Counted from the stretch's first letter, positions 47,912 through 56,868 are shown. The stretch is DNA of 64,000 bases from Chroococcopsis sp964623815 (GCA_964623815.1 CAZUVR010000014.1:1-64000); one strand, 5' to 3'. Notes: generated by a model not told the origin, from the sequence alone. A program made the numbers and translations.

Positions 47912-48220
47912 CTATTGAGATTTGGATTGGGGCGCGATGAAGAAGCGATAAACGCCATAACCGATGGCGGCGAGGATAAAAATACTGAACAGGGTGGCGA
48001 CGAGACGGAGGATGGCGGTAACAAGGGATAATAAACCCAAGAAGGCTAATACTCCTACCGCTAATTTTACTGGCGAGCTTAGTCCTGCGTACCAAGTTTT
48101 AATCGAGGTAAAAACTTCGGTGAGCGCGTCACTGGCTCTAGTTTTCGTTTCCTCATCGATTAATTCTACTTCTGCGATCGTCGGAGGTTGTTCCTGGTCG
48201 AATTTATCTGATGAATCCAT
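47912..48220 (-). CDS. Small two-helix membrane protein (CAAD/CURT1-like)
   Basis: 102 residues: acidic N-terminus with an amphipathic helix, then two hydrophobic helices (about 50-70 and 73-92) and a short basic end. The layout resembles CAAD-domain/CURT1 thylakoid proteins, but the key sequence blocks are too short for certainty. 14 bp upstream of the 2Fe-2S gene, likely the same transcript. Confidence 0.6.
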   Translation of the reverse strand: MDSSDKFDQEQPPTIAEVELIDEETKTRASDALTEVFTSIKTWYAGLSSPVKLAVGVLAFLGLLSLVTAILRLVATLFSIFILAAIGYGVYRFFIAPQSKSQ

Positions 48221-48336
48221 CTATGCTATCTCCTTAGATGATGATCTTTAGTCTAGCGTACCTACAAATTTACCTAGGGGTGCGTCCAGGCTGAATAAAT
48301 GTAACAATAATGTAACGAGAGACTTTAGCGACGAAT

Positions 48337-48735
48337 ATGACCCTATCTACTCTATCGAAATCTTTAACTTATCCGGATGCTACGATAAAGAGAGCCGATC
48401 GAGCTTGGCGTTGCGCTCCTTTCCGGATCGATTTATTCAAGGCGATGTTAAGTCAAAGTATACCTCTACAAACGATCGCCGGAGAAGCCGGAGTTAAAGC
48501 TTCATATACGGAAAATCCCATATCGGAAGCCCGGGCGGAAAGTTATCTAATGTGGTTGATCAAAGTAGGTATCTTGCGGCGAGAAGTAGACGGGCAGGGT
48601 ATTACGGATAGTTTTCGTCTCACTCCCCTAGGCAGAATCTTACTCGATAAGTGGCAGGGGCAAGCTATCCCTAAACCCTCTCTATGGGAGAAAATCGCCA
48701 ATAGCCTCAATCGCTGGCTCTCTTTACCCTTATGA
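48337..48735 (+). CDS. Winged-helix-like protein (Npun_F0494-type)
   Basis: 132 residues. Helical, with a segment (LMWLIKVGILRREVDGQGITDSFRLTPLGRILLDKW) that looks like a winged-helix wing and recognition region. It resembles cyanobacterial proteins I know as the Npun_F0494 family; function unknown. Its stop overlaps the cobQ start by 4 bp (ATGA), so the two are coupled. DNA binding is only inferred. Confidence 0.6.
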   Translation: MTLSTLSKSLTYPDATIKRADRAWRCAPFRIDLFKAMLSQSIPLQTIAGEAGVKASYTENPISEARAESYLMWLIKVGILRREVDGQGITDSFRLTPLGRILLDKWQGQAIPKPSLWEKIANSLNRWLSLPL

Positions 48736-50201
48736 GAGGGGTGATGGTGGTGGGTACGACTTCCCACGCGGGTAAATCATTTTTAACTACCGCCCTATGT
48801 CGAATCTTCGCCCGTCAGGGGTTGCGGGTATGCCCTTTTAAAGGTCAAAATATGGCCCTCAACGCTTACGTCACCGAGGGCGGGGGCGAAATGGGCTATG
48901 CTCAGGCAGTGCAGGCTTGGGCGGCGAAGGTATCCCCAGATGTCGAGATGAATCCGATTTTACTCAAGCCCCAGGGTAATATGACTTCTCAGGTGATTCT
49001 CAAGGGGGCTGCGGTAGGGGTAACTACGGCTAGTGATTATTATAGAGATTATTTCGATCGCGGTTGGAGTGCCATTACTTCCTGTTTGGATAGTCTCGCT
49101 CAAAAATACGATGTTATCGTCTGCGAGGGGGCGGGTAGTCCGGCGGAAATCAATCTCAAACACCGGGATTTAACTAATATGCGGGTGGCGAAGTACCTTA
49201 ACGCGGCGACTATTTTGGTGGCCGACATCGATCGCGGTGGTGTCTTCGCCCATATAGTAGGTACACTAGCCCTATTAGACCCGGATGAAGTGGCTTTAAT
49301 TAAGGGTATAGTAATTAACAAGTTTCGCGGTCAGAAATCCCTCCTAGATTCCGGCATCACCTGGCTCGAAGAATATACCGGTATTCCCGTAATCGGCGTT
49401 TTACCCTGGACTGATATTTCTCTACCCGCCGAGGATTCCCTATCTCTATTCGAGCAGAGGGGCCGTAAAACTGGGGCCGAATTACAGATAAGCGTGTTGA
49501 GACTGCCGCGTATATCCAATTTTACCGACTTCGATCCCCTCGATGCCGAGCCTTCGGTAAAAGTTAGATACGTGGGTTTAAAGGAAACTTTGGGCAATCC
49601 CGACGCGGTGATCATTCCCGGCTCGAAAACATCGCTCGCCGATCTGCAAGACCTCTATACTAGCGGTATGGCGGAGCAGTTACGGGCTTATCATAGGAAT
49701 GGCGGCGTAATTTTCGGTATCTGCGGCGGCTATCAGATGTTAGGCGCGGTGCTGAGTGACCCCGATGGTATAGAATCCGAAGGGAGGCAATTAAAAGGGT
49801 TGAATTTACTACCGATTACAACCGTAATGAGCGGGGAGAAAATCACCCGGCAGAGAAGTTTAATTTCCGCCTATCCCGAAACCCGGTTAGCCGTAGAAGG
49901 TTACGAAATTCATAGTGGTAGGAGTAGCTTTGAGGAGGGAGGTGATTTCTATGCCCTATTTGATGGTGAGCCGGAGTTAGGAATAGTGGATAAAGATTTC
50001 CGCACCTGGGGCTGTTATCTACACGGTTTGTTTGATAATGGGGCGTGGCGGCGTAGTTGGTTGAATTGTCTCCGCCACCGCCGGGGTTTACCCGATTTAC
50101 CTACGGCTATCGGCAATTATTCTGGGCAGAGAGAAGAGATGTTAGATGCTATGGCTGATTTTGTAGAATCCTATCTAGACTTAAAACCGATTATTTCCTA
50201 A
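48732..50201 (+). CDS. cobQ: Adenosylcobyric acid synthase (glutamine-hydrolysing)
   Basis: 489 residues. Amidates four side chains in the corrin ring during cobalamin (pseudocobalamin) synthesis. The N-terminal P-loop-like dethiobiotin-synthetase domain starts MVVGTTSHAGKSFLTTALCRIF. The C-terminal glutaminase domain has the nucleophile Cys in GICGGYQMLG (near residue 335) and the catalytic His in GYEIHSGRS. Length is normal. It is coupled to the upstream Npun_F0494-like gene and followed 6 bp later by a ferredoxin gene. Confidence 0.95.
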   Translation: MRGVMVVGTTSHAGKSFLTTALCRIFARQGLRVCPFKGQNMALNAYVTEGGGEMGYAQAVQAWAAKVSPDVEMNPILLKPQGNMTSQVILKGAAVGVTTASDYYRDYFDRGWSAITSCLDSLAQKYDVIVCEGAGSPAEINLKHRDLTNMRVAKYLNAATILVADIDRGGVFAHIVGTLALLDPDEVALIKGIVINKFRGQKSLLDSGITWLEEYTGIPVIGVLPWTDISLPAEDSLSLFEQRGRKTGAELQISVLRLPRISNFTDFDPLDAEPSVKVRYVGLKETLGNPDAVIIPGSKTSLADLQDLYTSGMAEQLRAYHRNGGVIFGICGGYQMLGAVLSDPDGIESEGRQLKGLNLLPITTVMSGEKITRQRSLISAYPETRLAVEGYEIHSGRSSFEEGGDFYALFDGEPELGIVDKDFRTWGCYLHGLFDNGAWRRSWLNCLRHRRGLPDLPTAIGNYSGQREEMLDAMADFVESYLDLKPIIS

Positions 50202-50207
50202 TAATAT

Positions 50208-50447
50208 ATGAGCGTTGAAGTTCGTTTTTTACCCGATGATGTGAGTATCGCCGCCGAAGCCGGGGAGCCTTTATTAGAAGTGGCTAAGAAAGCTGGTATT
50301 TTTATCCCTACCGGTTGTTTGATGGGTTCCTGTCATGCCTGTGAGGTAGAGTTAGAAGATGGTACTTCTATCTGTGCTTGTATCTCCGGTGTGCCGATTG
50401 GAGTCCAGTCCGTCACTATTAATCTTATGTGCGATCCTTTGTGGTAA
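50208..50447 (+). CDS. Plant-type 2Fe-2S ferredoxin-like protein
   Basis: 79 residues, shorter than photosynthetic ferredoxin PetF (about 97). Cluster ligands are in GCLMGSCHACEVEL (three Cys with the CxxxxCxxC spacing) and the fourth in SICACISG. Starts 6 bp after cobQ, so it is probably cotranscribed; it could supply electrons to a corrin enzyme, for example in cobalt reduction, but that is inference. Confidence 0.88.
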   Translation: MSVEVRFLPDDVSIAAEAGEPLLEVAKKAGIFIPTGCLMGSCHACEVELEDGTSICACISGVPIGVQSVTINLMCDPLW

Positions 50448-50466
50448 TTTTGAGAGCGGTATAAAA

Positions 50467-50673
50467 TTAAATTCGATCGCGTTTTCCCCTTTCAATTATT
50501 TCCCGGGTTATCCTCTCTTCCCAATCGGGAGCGGCTAAATCGACGCTGATCATTCTCCCTTCCGTTTTTGAGCGATCGATATAGCGATAAAATGCCTCAT
50601 TATCTTCTCGATTGCTTAAAACATACTGTCTAAGTTGGTCTAAGGTTAAAGAATCATAGTCAATGGGTTTCAC
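50467..50673 (-). CDS. DUF6887-like small protein of a paired module
   Basis: 68 residues, starting MKPIDYDSLTLDQLRQYVLSN, with helices and the segments DNEAFYRYIDRSKTEGRMISVDL and DWEERITREI. It matches my memory of the cyanobacterial DUF6887 family, always found beside DUF6888. Its start overlaps the upstream gene's end by 4 bp. A toxin-antitoxin or related partner role is suspected from size, overlap and distribution; it is not shown. Confidence 0.65.
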   Translation of the reverse strand: MKPIDYDSLTLDQLRQYVLSNREDNEAFYRYIDRSKTEGRMISVDLAAPDWEERITREIIERGKRDRI

Positions 50674-50858
50674 GGTTCATAACCTCCAGTAGGTTTGATT
50701 TCAAAATCTAATTCTCCCGCTAGTAAATACAGATTTCCCGTTCTTTCATCTATTCTGACTAGCTCTATTTTTTGATAAGGCCAGCGAGGATAAATAGCAT
50801 TGGTTAAACGATAACATAAACGGTAAAGGCCCTGAGCCTGTTGATTCGTAGGATTCAT
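50670..50858 (-). CDS. DUF6888-like small protein of a paired module
   Basis: 62 residues. It contains YRLCYRLTNAIYPRWPYQKIELVRIDERTGNLYLLAGE, the hallmark of the small DUF6888-type cyanobacterial proteins that pair with DUF6887. Translationally coupled to the downstream partner (4-bp overlap). The compact, all-in-one strand-rich fold could be a small toxin or a binding partner; unknown. It starts 21 bp before the end of the upstream PPOX gene region. Confidence 0.65.
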   Translation of the reverse strand: MNPTNQQAQGLYRLCYRLTNAIYPRWPYQKIELVRIDERTGNLYLLAGELDFEIKPTGGYEP

Positions 50859-50879
50859 GAGACAAATAACCTGCTTCCA

Positions 50880-51482
50880 TCAAGGATTAATTTCCCGCTG
50901 ATACCAAATTCCCGCCTCTAACCAATATATACGCCGATTCTGCGGGTTGCCCTTTAATTGTAGATGATCCACGCGATCGACCATGAACAGCAAGAGGGCG
51001 AAATTATCTAAAGGTAGCTCCGGGTTTAAATCAGTAGGGAAAAATAAACTTTTATCTTCTGCTCTAGGTTTTCCGGGATAGGGCCAGGCGAACTGAGCGC
51101 GGGCCGATTCCGATATGGTTTTCCACATCACATAACGGGCTTTTTGTAAAGTATACTCCCCTTCTTCCGAGGTGATAACCCGTATCCCTCCACTGAGACG
51201 GAATTGCTCGCGGGTATCGGGAAAATACCAACAAATCTCACCCCGGGGATGCGTTTCCAAGTGCCCGATTTTCTCGCTCCGGGTATCGGTGATGATCTGT
51301 ATGGTGTCAAAGGGTTCTAAATAGCCCCTGAATACCACCGTCCGATTAGTCGGGCTACCATCACCGGCGGTGGTGGCTAATTGAAAATAGCGGGCTTGGG
51401 GCGATCGCCGATGGCGGTATAAGGCCCGCTTAATCTCCCCTTTCCAGGGGGCGAGTTTGGGGGGAGCCGAATTATCTGACAT
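50880..51482 (-). CDS. FMN-dependent PPOX-type flavoprotein (Npun_F5749-like)
   Basis: 200 residues of the pyridoxamine-phosphate-oxidase-like split-barrel fold. Blocks ARYFQLATTAGDGSPTNRTVVFRGY and ICWYFPDTREQFRLSGG are the FMN-binding strands, and the protein ends RRIYWLEAGIWYQREINP. It resembles a cyanobacterial/plant family (Npun_F5749) rather than PdxH, and lacks the full PLP-binding set, so the substrate is unknown. Starts 5 bp from the leuA end, so it may be read with leuA. Confidence 0.85.
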   Translation of the reverse strand: MSDNSAPPKLAPWKGEIKRALYRHRRSPQARYFQLATTAGDGSPTNRTVVFRGYLEPFDTIQIITDTRSEKIGHLETHPRGEICWYFPDTREQFRLSGGIRVITSEEGEYTLQKARYVMWKTISESARAQFAWPYPGKPRAEDKSLFFPTDLNPELPLDNFALLLFMVDRVDHLQLKGNPQNRRIYWLEAGIWYQREINP

Positions 51483-51486
51483 CGGA

Positions 51487-53079
51487 CTAAACCGAGGCCG
51501 CTTTTTTCTGCTCCTGTTGTAAAGAGAGATAGAGGCGGTTTAGGGCGCTGATATAGGCGCGGGCGGAAGCCACGATAATATCGGTGTCGGCGGCCCTTCC
51601 CCAATAGGTACGATTATCGTGACGTAGACGGATAGTAACTTCTCCGAGTGCGTCGATACCTTCGGTTACTTCGCGCACCGAGAAAGAGATTAACTCGTTA
51701 GGGATATTAACCACACGATTAATAGCCTTATACAGTGCGTCTACTGGGCCCGTACCAGTTGCCGCGTCGGTTAATTCTTCTCCCTCTGGGTTGCGAATTG
51801 TCACCGTAGCGGTTGGGCGGGATTTATCGCCGCAGGACACCTGTACTAAATCAAGATGGAATAATTCGGGGGCTTGTTGGATTTCGTCGTTGACTATCGC
51901 TTCTAAATCCCAATCGGTAATTTCTTTCTTCCTATCCGCCATCTCTTTGAACTGCAAGAAGGCGTTATTCAATTCGGTTTCCGATAGCTCGAAGCCCAAT
52001 TCTTTCAGGCGACTGCGGAAAGCATTACGTCCGGAAAGTTTGCCGAGTACGATCTGATTATTGGTCAAACCGATCGATTCCGCGTCCATAATCTCATAGG
52101 TGAGCTTGTTCTTTAACACTCCATCCTGATGAATTCCCGACTCGTGGGCGAAGGCGTTAGCGCCGACAATGGCTTTATTCGGCTGCACTATCATCCCAGT
52201 GAGATTGGAGACGAGGCGGGAGGTGCGATAGATTTCCTTAGTATTGATCCGCGTTAATGGTTCTGTAGATTCTTCCGCCCGTCCGAGGAAGGGGTTAAAG
52301 TAGGAGCGACGAACATGGAGCGCCATCACTAATTCTTCTAGTGCCGCGTTACCCGCCCGCTCACCGATGCCGTTTATAGTACATTCGAGTTGACGAGCGC
52401 CGTTTTTCACCGCTTCTAGAAAATTAGCCACCGCTAAACCGAGATCATCGTGACCGTGTACCGAGATTATAGCCCGATCGATATTTGGTACATTATCTTT
52501 AATGCCTTTGATCAGCGCCCCAAATTCCCCAGGTGTGGTGTAACCCACCGTATCGGGGATATTAACGGTAGTCGCACCGGCGGCTATGGCTCTTTCCAAC
52601 ACCTGATAGAGGAATTCTGGATCACTACGCCCCGCGTCTTCGGGCGAGAATTCCACATCATCGACGAAAGATTTAGCGTAAGCCACCATTTCGGGAACTA
52701 TTTCTAAAACTTCGGCTCTGGTTTTCTTGAGTTTGTAGGCTAGATGAATATCGGAAGTAGCTAAGAATGTATGAATGCGGGGTTTAGCTGCCCCTTTGAG
52801 GGCTTCGGCTGCACTCTTGATGTCCTGTTTGGTTGCTCTCGCTAAACCGCAAATAGTAGGGCCGTTTTCACCCCCTACTGTTTCCGCTATTTTCTGTACT
52901 GCTTGAAAGTCGCCGGGGCTGGCGTGGGGAAATCCAGCTTCTATGATGTCAACACCCAGTCTGGCCAGTGCGCGAGCTATGGTAAGTTTTTCTTCTACGT
53001 TCAGGGCTGCCCCAGGGGATTGTTCGCCGTCTCGTAGTGTGGTATCGAATATGAGAATACGATCGTTCTGATTATCCAT
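51487..53079 (-). CDS. leuA: 2-isopropylmalate synthase
   Basis: 530 residues. First step of leucine synthesis from 2-ketoisovalerate and acetyl-CoA. Catalytic barrel starts LIFDTTLRDGEQSPG; metal ligands in SVHGHDDLGLAVAN; C-terminal leucine-binding regulatory domain (about 390-520) is present, so feedback inhibition is likely. NGIGERAGNAALEE is the family signature. It leads the PPOX flavoprotein gene. Confidence 0.95.
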   Translation of the reverse strand: MDNQNDRILIFDTTLRDGEQSPGAALNVEEKLTIARALARLGVDIIEAGFPHASPGDFQAVQKIAETVGGENGPTICGLARATKQDIKSAAEALKGAAKPRIHTFLATSDIHLAYKLKKTRAEVLEIVPEMVAYAKSFVDDVEFSPEDAGRSDPEFLYQVLERAIAAGATTVNIPDTVGYTTPGEFGALIKGIKDNVPNIDRAIISVHGHDDLGLAVANFLEAVKNGARQLECTINGIGERAGNAALEELVMALHVRRSYFNPFLGRAEESTEPLTRINTKEIYRTSRLVSNLTGMIVQPNKAIVGANAFAHESGIHQDGVLKNKLTYEIMDAESIGLTNNQIVLGKLSGRNAFRSRLKELGFELSETELNNAFLQFKEMADRKKEITDWDLEAIVNDEIQQAPELFHLDLVQVSCGDKSRPTATVTIRNPEGEELTDAATGTGPVDALYKAINRVVNIPNELISFSVREVTEGIDALGEVTIRLRHDNRTYWGRAADTDIIVASARAYISALNRLYLSLQQEQKKAASV

Positions 53080-53140
53080 AGTAATTTAACGCACTGACAG
53101 TATTAAAGTGTCTGTTTTCTATTATATAACGACGGATTTA

Positions 53141-53701
53141 TTAGTATAAAACTTGAGCATCGCTTTTTTCTATATCGGCGCGGATGTCGTTCAGGTCAAT
53201 ATAGCGATCGGTCGCATTTCTCAATTCTCGGGCGATCATGCCTTCGGTTGAGACTACGGTAATATGAGTGTTTTTTGACCGGAGAAGTTCGATCGCCCTT
53301 TCAAAATCCCCATCACCGCTGAAGAGGATGACGCGATCGTACTGTTCTACAGTATTAAACATATCCACGACTATCTCTATATCTAGGTTAGCTTTTTGTG
53401 AATACCTGCCCGAACTATCGTCGTAGTATTCTTTGAGAATTTTCGTCCTCACCGTATAACCTAAACTGATCAGAGCATCACGAAACCCCCTTTGATCTTG
53501 GGAATCTTTTAAGCCCGTATACCAGAAAGCATTGATCAGGGAAATGGTCGGATCGTTAGTAAAGTATTCTAAAACCCTCCTCGGATCGAAAAACCAACCG
53601 TTTTTTTGTTGGGCGTAAAACATATTGTTACCATCTACAAATATTGATAAGCGATCCTTGTAACGTATACAAGTACAAGCAGCATTATTATTATCAGTCA
53701 T
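53141..53701 (-). CDS. LabA-like NYN-domain protein
   Basis: 186 residues of the NYN (PIN-like) fold. Asp residues of the expected metal site are in IFVDGNNMFYAQ, ANLDIEIVVDMFN and LFSGDGDFERAI, so nuclease-like potential is preserved. The KNGWFFDPRRVLEYF block is that of cyanobacterial LabA/LalA proteins; in Synechococcus LabA takes part in circadian feedback repression through RpaA. Whether this is LabA itself or a paralogue cannot be told. A two-Cys N-terminal stretch (CTC) precedes the domain. Confidence 0.85.
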   Translation of the reverse strand: MTDNNNAACTCIRYKDRLSIFVDGNNMFYAQQKNGWFFDPRRVLEYFTNDPTISLINAFWYTGLKDSQDQRGFRDALISLGYTVRTKILKEYYDDSSGRYSQKANLDIEIVVDMFNTVEQYDRVILFSGDGDFERAIELLRSKNTHITVVSTEGMIARELRNATDRYIDLNDIRADIEKSDAQVLY

Positions 53702-53969
53702 AAGTTTAAATAAATATTAGACATAGATAACTCAAGAGACAGACTGGGCCTCTTGAAATTTAAAAATTTGTTTTAGAGATAGAAAAGTAGTTTGAATGTA
53801 AACGACTATTTCTTAAGGAGCGAAAGTATAATACCTAACTTTTTGGACAAAATTAGGAATATAAGCATAGAAAAAATAGAGATTGAATTTAATCAAGATA
53901 TAAGGGTTATGGATAAGAGATTATACAGGATAAATTTAATAATGGGCACTATATAAGAGTTTTCATTTC

Positions 53970-54794
53970 TTAGGGCGAATGGATGAGATAGGATACCCAA
54001 TCACTCCAACCCCCAGGATATAGCTTAACATTCTCATAACCAGCCATTTCCAAAGAAAAGAGATTAACACAGGCGGTTACTCCAGAACCACAATATACGA
54101 TTATTTCTGCGTTACGGGGGTAATCTTCCCACAGGCAAATCTGTTCGGATATAGGCAAGATATAGCCTTTTTCATCCGTAACTCTCTGCCAGGGTGAATT
54201 TACCGCCCCCTCGATGTGTCCTGCCATCGGATCGATCGGTTCTATCTTACCTAGATAACGATCGCCATCCCGAGAATCTATCAATATCGTAGAGGCACAG
54301 CGAGCGATCACCCCCTCCCTATCCACCAACCAATCGGGATGAGTATCGGGCATGAAATCACCTTCTCGGGGAGTCGGTAAATCGGCGCTGACGGGATAGC
54401 CATCATTTAACCAGGCCTGCCAACCGCCATCTAAAAAAGCTACGCGATCGTGTCCCAAATAGCGTAATAACCACCAAGTGCGGGAAGCGAAGGCTAAACG
54501 AGAGGAATCGTATAATATAACCCGAGTCTGGTTTTTGACGATGCCGGTGCGGGCGAAAACCTCGCTAAGTCGGGAAAAATCTGGTAAGGGATGCCTGCCG
54601 CCGTGTCGGGAGGGGGGAGAGGATAAATCCTGATTGAGATCGAGATAATGGGCACCCGGTATGTGAGCCGTTTGATATTGTTGATAGCCCCAATCCGGTT
54701 GGGTTAAGTGAAAGCGACAATCGATAATGATCAGATCGGTGTCTTCGAGGTTAGCGTTGAGCCATTCTGTAGAAACTGTACCCGTCTTATTCAT
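53970..54794 (-). CDS. Two-domain rhodanese-type sulfurtransferase
   Basis: 274 residues with two rhodanese domains; the C-terminal one holds the catalytic cysteine in IVYCGSGVTAC (near residue 238). The loop CGSGVTA is of the thiosulfate/mercaptopyruvate sulfurtransferase (SseA) kind, and the YCGSG variant leans to mercaptopyruvate. The N-terminal domain keeps SRHGGRHPLPD. Its start overlaps the anti-sigma gene end by 8 bp, so the two are coexpressed; a link between sulfur metabolism and partner switching is unexpected. Confidence 0.9.
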   Translation of the reverse strand: MNKTGTVSTEWLNANLEDTDLIIIDCRFHLTQPDWGYQQYQTAHIPGAHYLDLNQDLSSPPSRHGGRHPLPDFSRLSEVFARTGIVKNQTRVILYDSSRLAFASRTWWLLRYLGHDRVAFLDGGWQAWLNDGYPVSADLPTPREGDFMPDTHPDWLVDREGVIARCASTILIDSRDGDRYLGKIEPIDPMAGHIEGAVNSPWQRVTDEKGYILPISEQICLWEDYPRNAEIIVYCGSGVTACVNLFSLEMAGYENVKLYPGGWSDWVSYLIHSP

Positions 54795-55203
54795 CGGAAA
54801 AGGCTTTAATAATTACTAAACAGTTTCTATTATCTTCGGTACGGTAGTAATCGAGAACCGTAGAGACTTTTTGTAATATGGGTAAACCCTGACCACTACC
54901 GGATAAACGCTTTTCGTTGCCAGCCAAAAGTTGTAGAGATCTATCCAGGTCAAAAGGTTGACCATAATCCCAGACGCGTATTTCCATCGAATCACTCTTA
55001 AGGGTAAGCTCTATCTCTATGGGAGTGTCCGGGGGTAAATCTTTATGGGCGTGGCGCACTGCGTTGGTAAATCCTTCCGCTAGCGCTAATTGACACTGTA
55101 GCCAGTGTTGACGGGGTACGAGGTTTTGATCGAGTTGATTGAAGTTTTCTAGAACTCGATCTAATTCTTTTAAATCACTGGCTACCTTAAAGAAGATTCT
55201 CAA
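54787..55203 (-). CDS. Anti-sigma regulatory factor / RsbW-like Ser kinase
   Basis: 138 residues, GHKL-type ATPase. The N-box is LAEGFTNAVRHAHKD, G1 is RVWDYGQPFD and G2 SGSGQGLPIL. It fits an RsbW/SpoIIAB-type protein kinase that phosphorylates a STAS antagonist and binds a target. The neighbouring PP2C regulator and STAS gene complete a partner-switching set. No sigma factor is nearby, so the final target is unknown. Overlaps the sulfurtransferase by 8 bp. Confidence 0.88.
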   Translation of the reverse strand: MRIFFKVASDLKELDRVLENFNQLDQNLVPRQHWLQCQLALAEGFTNAVRHAHKDLPPDTPIEIELTLKSDSMEIRVWDYGQPFDLDRSLQLLAGNEKRLSGSGQGLPILQKVSTVLDYYRTEDNRNCLVIIKAFSDE

Positions 55204-55294
55204 TTACTCAAAGACCCTTTTATCGATTATGGTAGAAAATGAATATAAGTTTCAACACCTAGTGTAATTCTAGAGTGTTCCCCTCTCCCGATCT

Positions 55295-56431
55295 ATGCTC
55301 GAAATTCTTGTCATTGACGATGATCCAGCCATCCAAATATTTCTTGAAAGAGCTTTAGGTAAAGCTGGCTACAAGATTACTATAGCTAGCACAGGTGACG
55401 AAGGTGTAAAAATAGCCAGGAAAAGTCATCCCGCCCTGATCATCTGCGATTGGATGATGCCGGGTATTAACGGCATAGAAGTGTGTCGTCAAATTAAAAA
55501 TACTCCTGAGTTAGCAACTACCTTTTTTATTCTATTAACTTCTCTGGTGTCTGTGGAAGATCGGGTCAGGGGATTAGATGCCGGGGCGGATGATTTTTTA
55601 TGTAAGCCGATCGAGATCCCCGAACTACGTGCTAGAGTTCGCTCGGGTTTGCGATTACATCAGTTGAGTCATGATCTTCGCTTACAGAAGCAATTACTGG
55701 AGATGGAGTTATGCGAGGCGGCCGATTACGTGCGCTCTATACTTCCCGAACCGATCGAAGAAACTCGGGTGAAAATCGATTTTCGTTTTCTGCCTTCTCG
55801 TCAATTAGGCGGTGACGGATTCGATTATTATTGGTTGGATTCTTCTCACCTGGCAATTTATCTATTAGATGTGGCTGGGCACGGTTTACGCGCCGCCCTA
55901 CCCTCTCTATCGGTGATTAATTTATTACGTTCTCGGAGCTTGAGTCAGGTGGATTATTATCAGCCGAATCAAGTCCTCGGAGCCCTGAATCAAACTTTTC
56001 AAATTACTCAACGTAATGATAAATATTTTACTATTTGGTATGGAGTTTATAATTTAAGAACTAAAGAATTGGTTTATGCCAGTGCTGGTCATCCCCCCGC
56101 CATTCTGATTTCTCTTAATGCGGAAGGTATCATTTTTGAAGAACGGTTAAAAACCCCTGGTTTTCCTATTGGAATGTTTTTAGAATCCGAGTATATTAAT
56201 TATGTCCGCCAGATTCCTCCCTCAAGTAATATCTATCTATTCAGCGATGGTATTTATGAGATAGAAGAACCTAACGGGAGAATTTGGGGATTGGAAAAAT
56301 TTATTCAGTTTTTAAAATCTTCATATAAATATCAATTAAATGACCTGGATGATTTCATAGAACATATTAAAGTTTTACAGAAAAATAAAATTTTTGACGA
56401 TGATTTATCAATCATGAAAATAAGTTTTTAG
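55295..56431 (+). CDS. Response regulator with PP2C phosphatase output (RsbU/IcfG type)
   Basis: 378 residues. The N-terminal receiver has the phospho-acceptor Asp in LIICDWMMPGINGIEV (near residue 52) and a PI-type end. The SpoIIE/PP2C domain (about 165-375) has GGDGFDYYWLD, LLDVAGHGLRAAL, FSDGIYE and DDDLS, the metal-binding Asp set. It should dephosphorylate the STAS antagonist (next gene) when a two-component signal phosphorylates the receiver. Resembles Synechocystis IcfG/Slr1860-type modules. Confidence 0.93.
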   Translation: MLEILVIDDDPAIQIFLERALGKAGYKITIASTGDEGVKIARKSHPALIICDWMMPGINGIEVCRQIKNTPELATTFFILLTSLVSVEDRVRGLDAGADDFLCKPIEIPELRARVRSGLRLHQLSHDLRLQKQLLEMELCEAADYVRSILPEPIEETRVKIDFRFLPSRQLGGDGFDYYWLDSSHLAIYLLDVAGHGLRAALPSLSVINLLRSRSLSQVDYYQPNQVLGALNQTFQITQRNDKYFTIWYGVYNLRTKELVYASAGHPPAILISLNAEGIIFEERLKTPGFPIGMFLESEYINYVRQIPPSSNIYLFSDGIYEIEEPNGRIWGLEKFIQFLKSSYKYQLNDLDDFIEHIKVLQKNKIFDDDLSIMKISF

Positions 56432-56450
56432 TTTATATTTAGAGATAAAT

Positions 56451-56774
56451 TTATTGCTTTAATATTTTTTGCTCTAATTCTTCTCGATTGGGAAAAATTT
56501 CAAAAACTCTATCCATATTTGTTAATTCAAAAAGCATAGAAATTTGTTCATTAATCGAACAGAGAAATAATTGCGCCCCTACAGAACGAATCGTTTTTAA
56601 TGCGAGAACTAAAGCCCCTAAACCCGAACTATCCATAAAGGTAACGTCCTTAAAATCAACCACAATAATATCGTTAGATGATTGAACCAGTTCGGTAATT
56701 TCCTGACGGAATTGACTCGCTTGTGTGCTATCTAAAATACCAGAAGGTTGGACGATTTTAATATAAGAAGGCAT
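56451..56774 (-). CDS. STAS-domain anti-sigma factor antagonist
   Basis: 107 residues from the ATG at 56774 (start MPSYIKIVQPSGILDSTQA); a Met nine codons earlier is also in frame. The phosphorylatable Ser is in VTFMDSSGLGALVLALK (near residue 57). It is the likely substrate of the neighbouring RsbW-type kinase and PP2C. A Slr1856/Slr1859-type protein. Convergent with the phosphatase gene, 19 bp between the stops. Confidence 0.9.
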   Translation of the reverse strand: MPSYIKIVQPSGILDSTQASQFRQEITELVQSSNDIIVVDFKDVTFMDSSGLGALVLALKTIRSVGAQLFLCSINEQISMLFELTNMDRVFEIFPNREELEQKILKQ

Positions 56775-56868
56775 AAAATTAGTAGGTAACTTCATCAACA
56801 TTTATTATTTTTATCACATTTACGAGAACAGTTGAGCAACAATAACCATAGTAAAGAGAGAAAAGATC

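Noticed and set aside
47898..48095. Longer N-terminus for the 2Fe-2S protein
   Set aside because: It overlaps the two-helix membrane protein gene, is Arg/His/Pro-rich and antisense-like in composition; ATG 47897 gives the family start.
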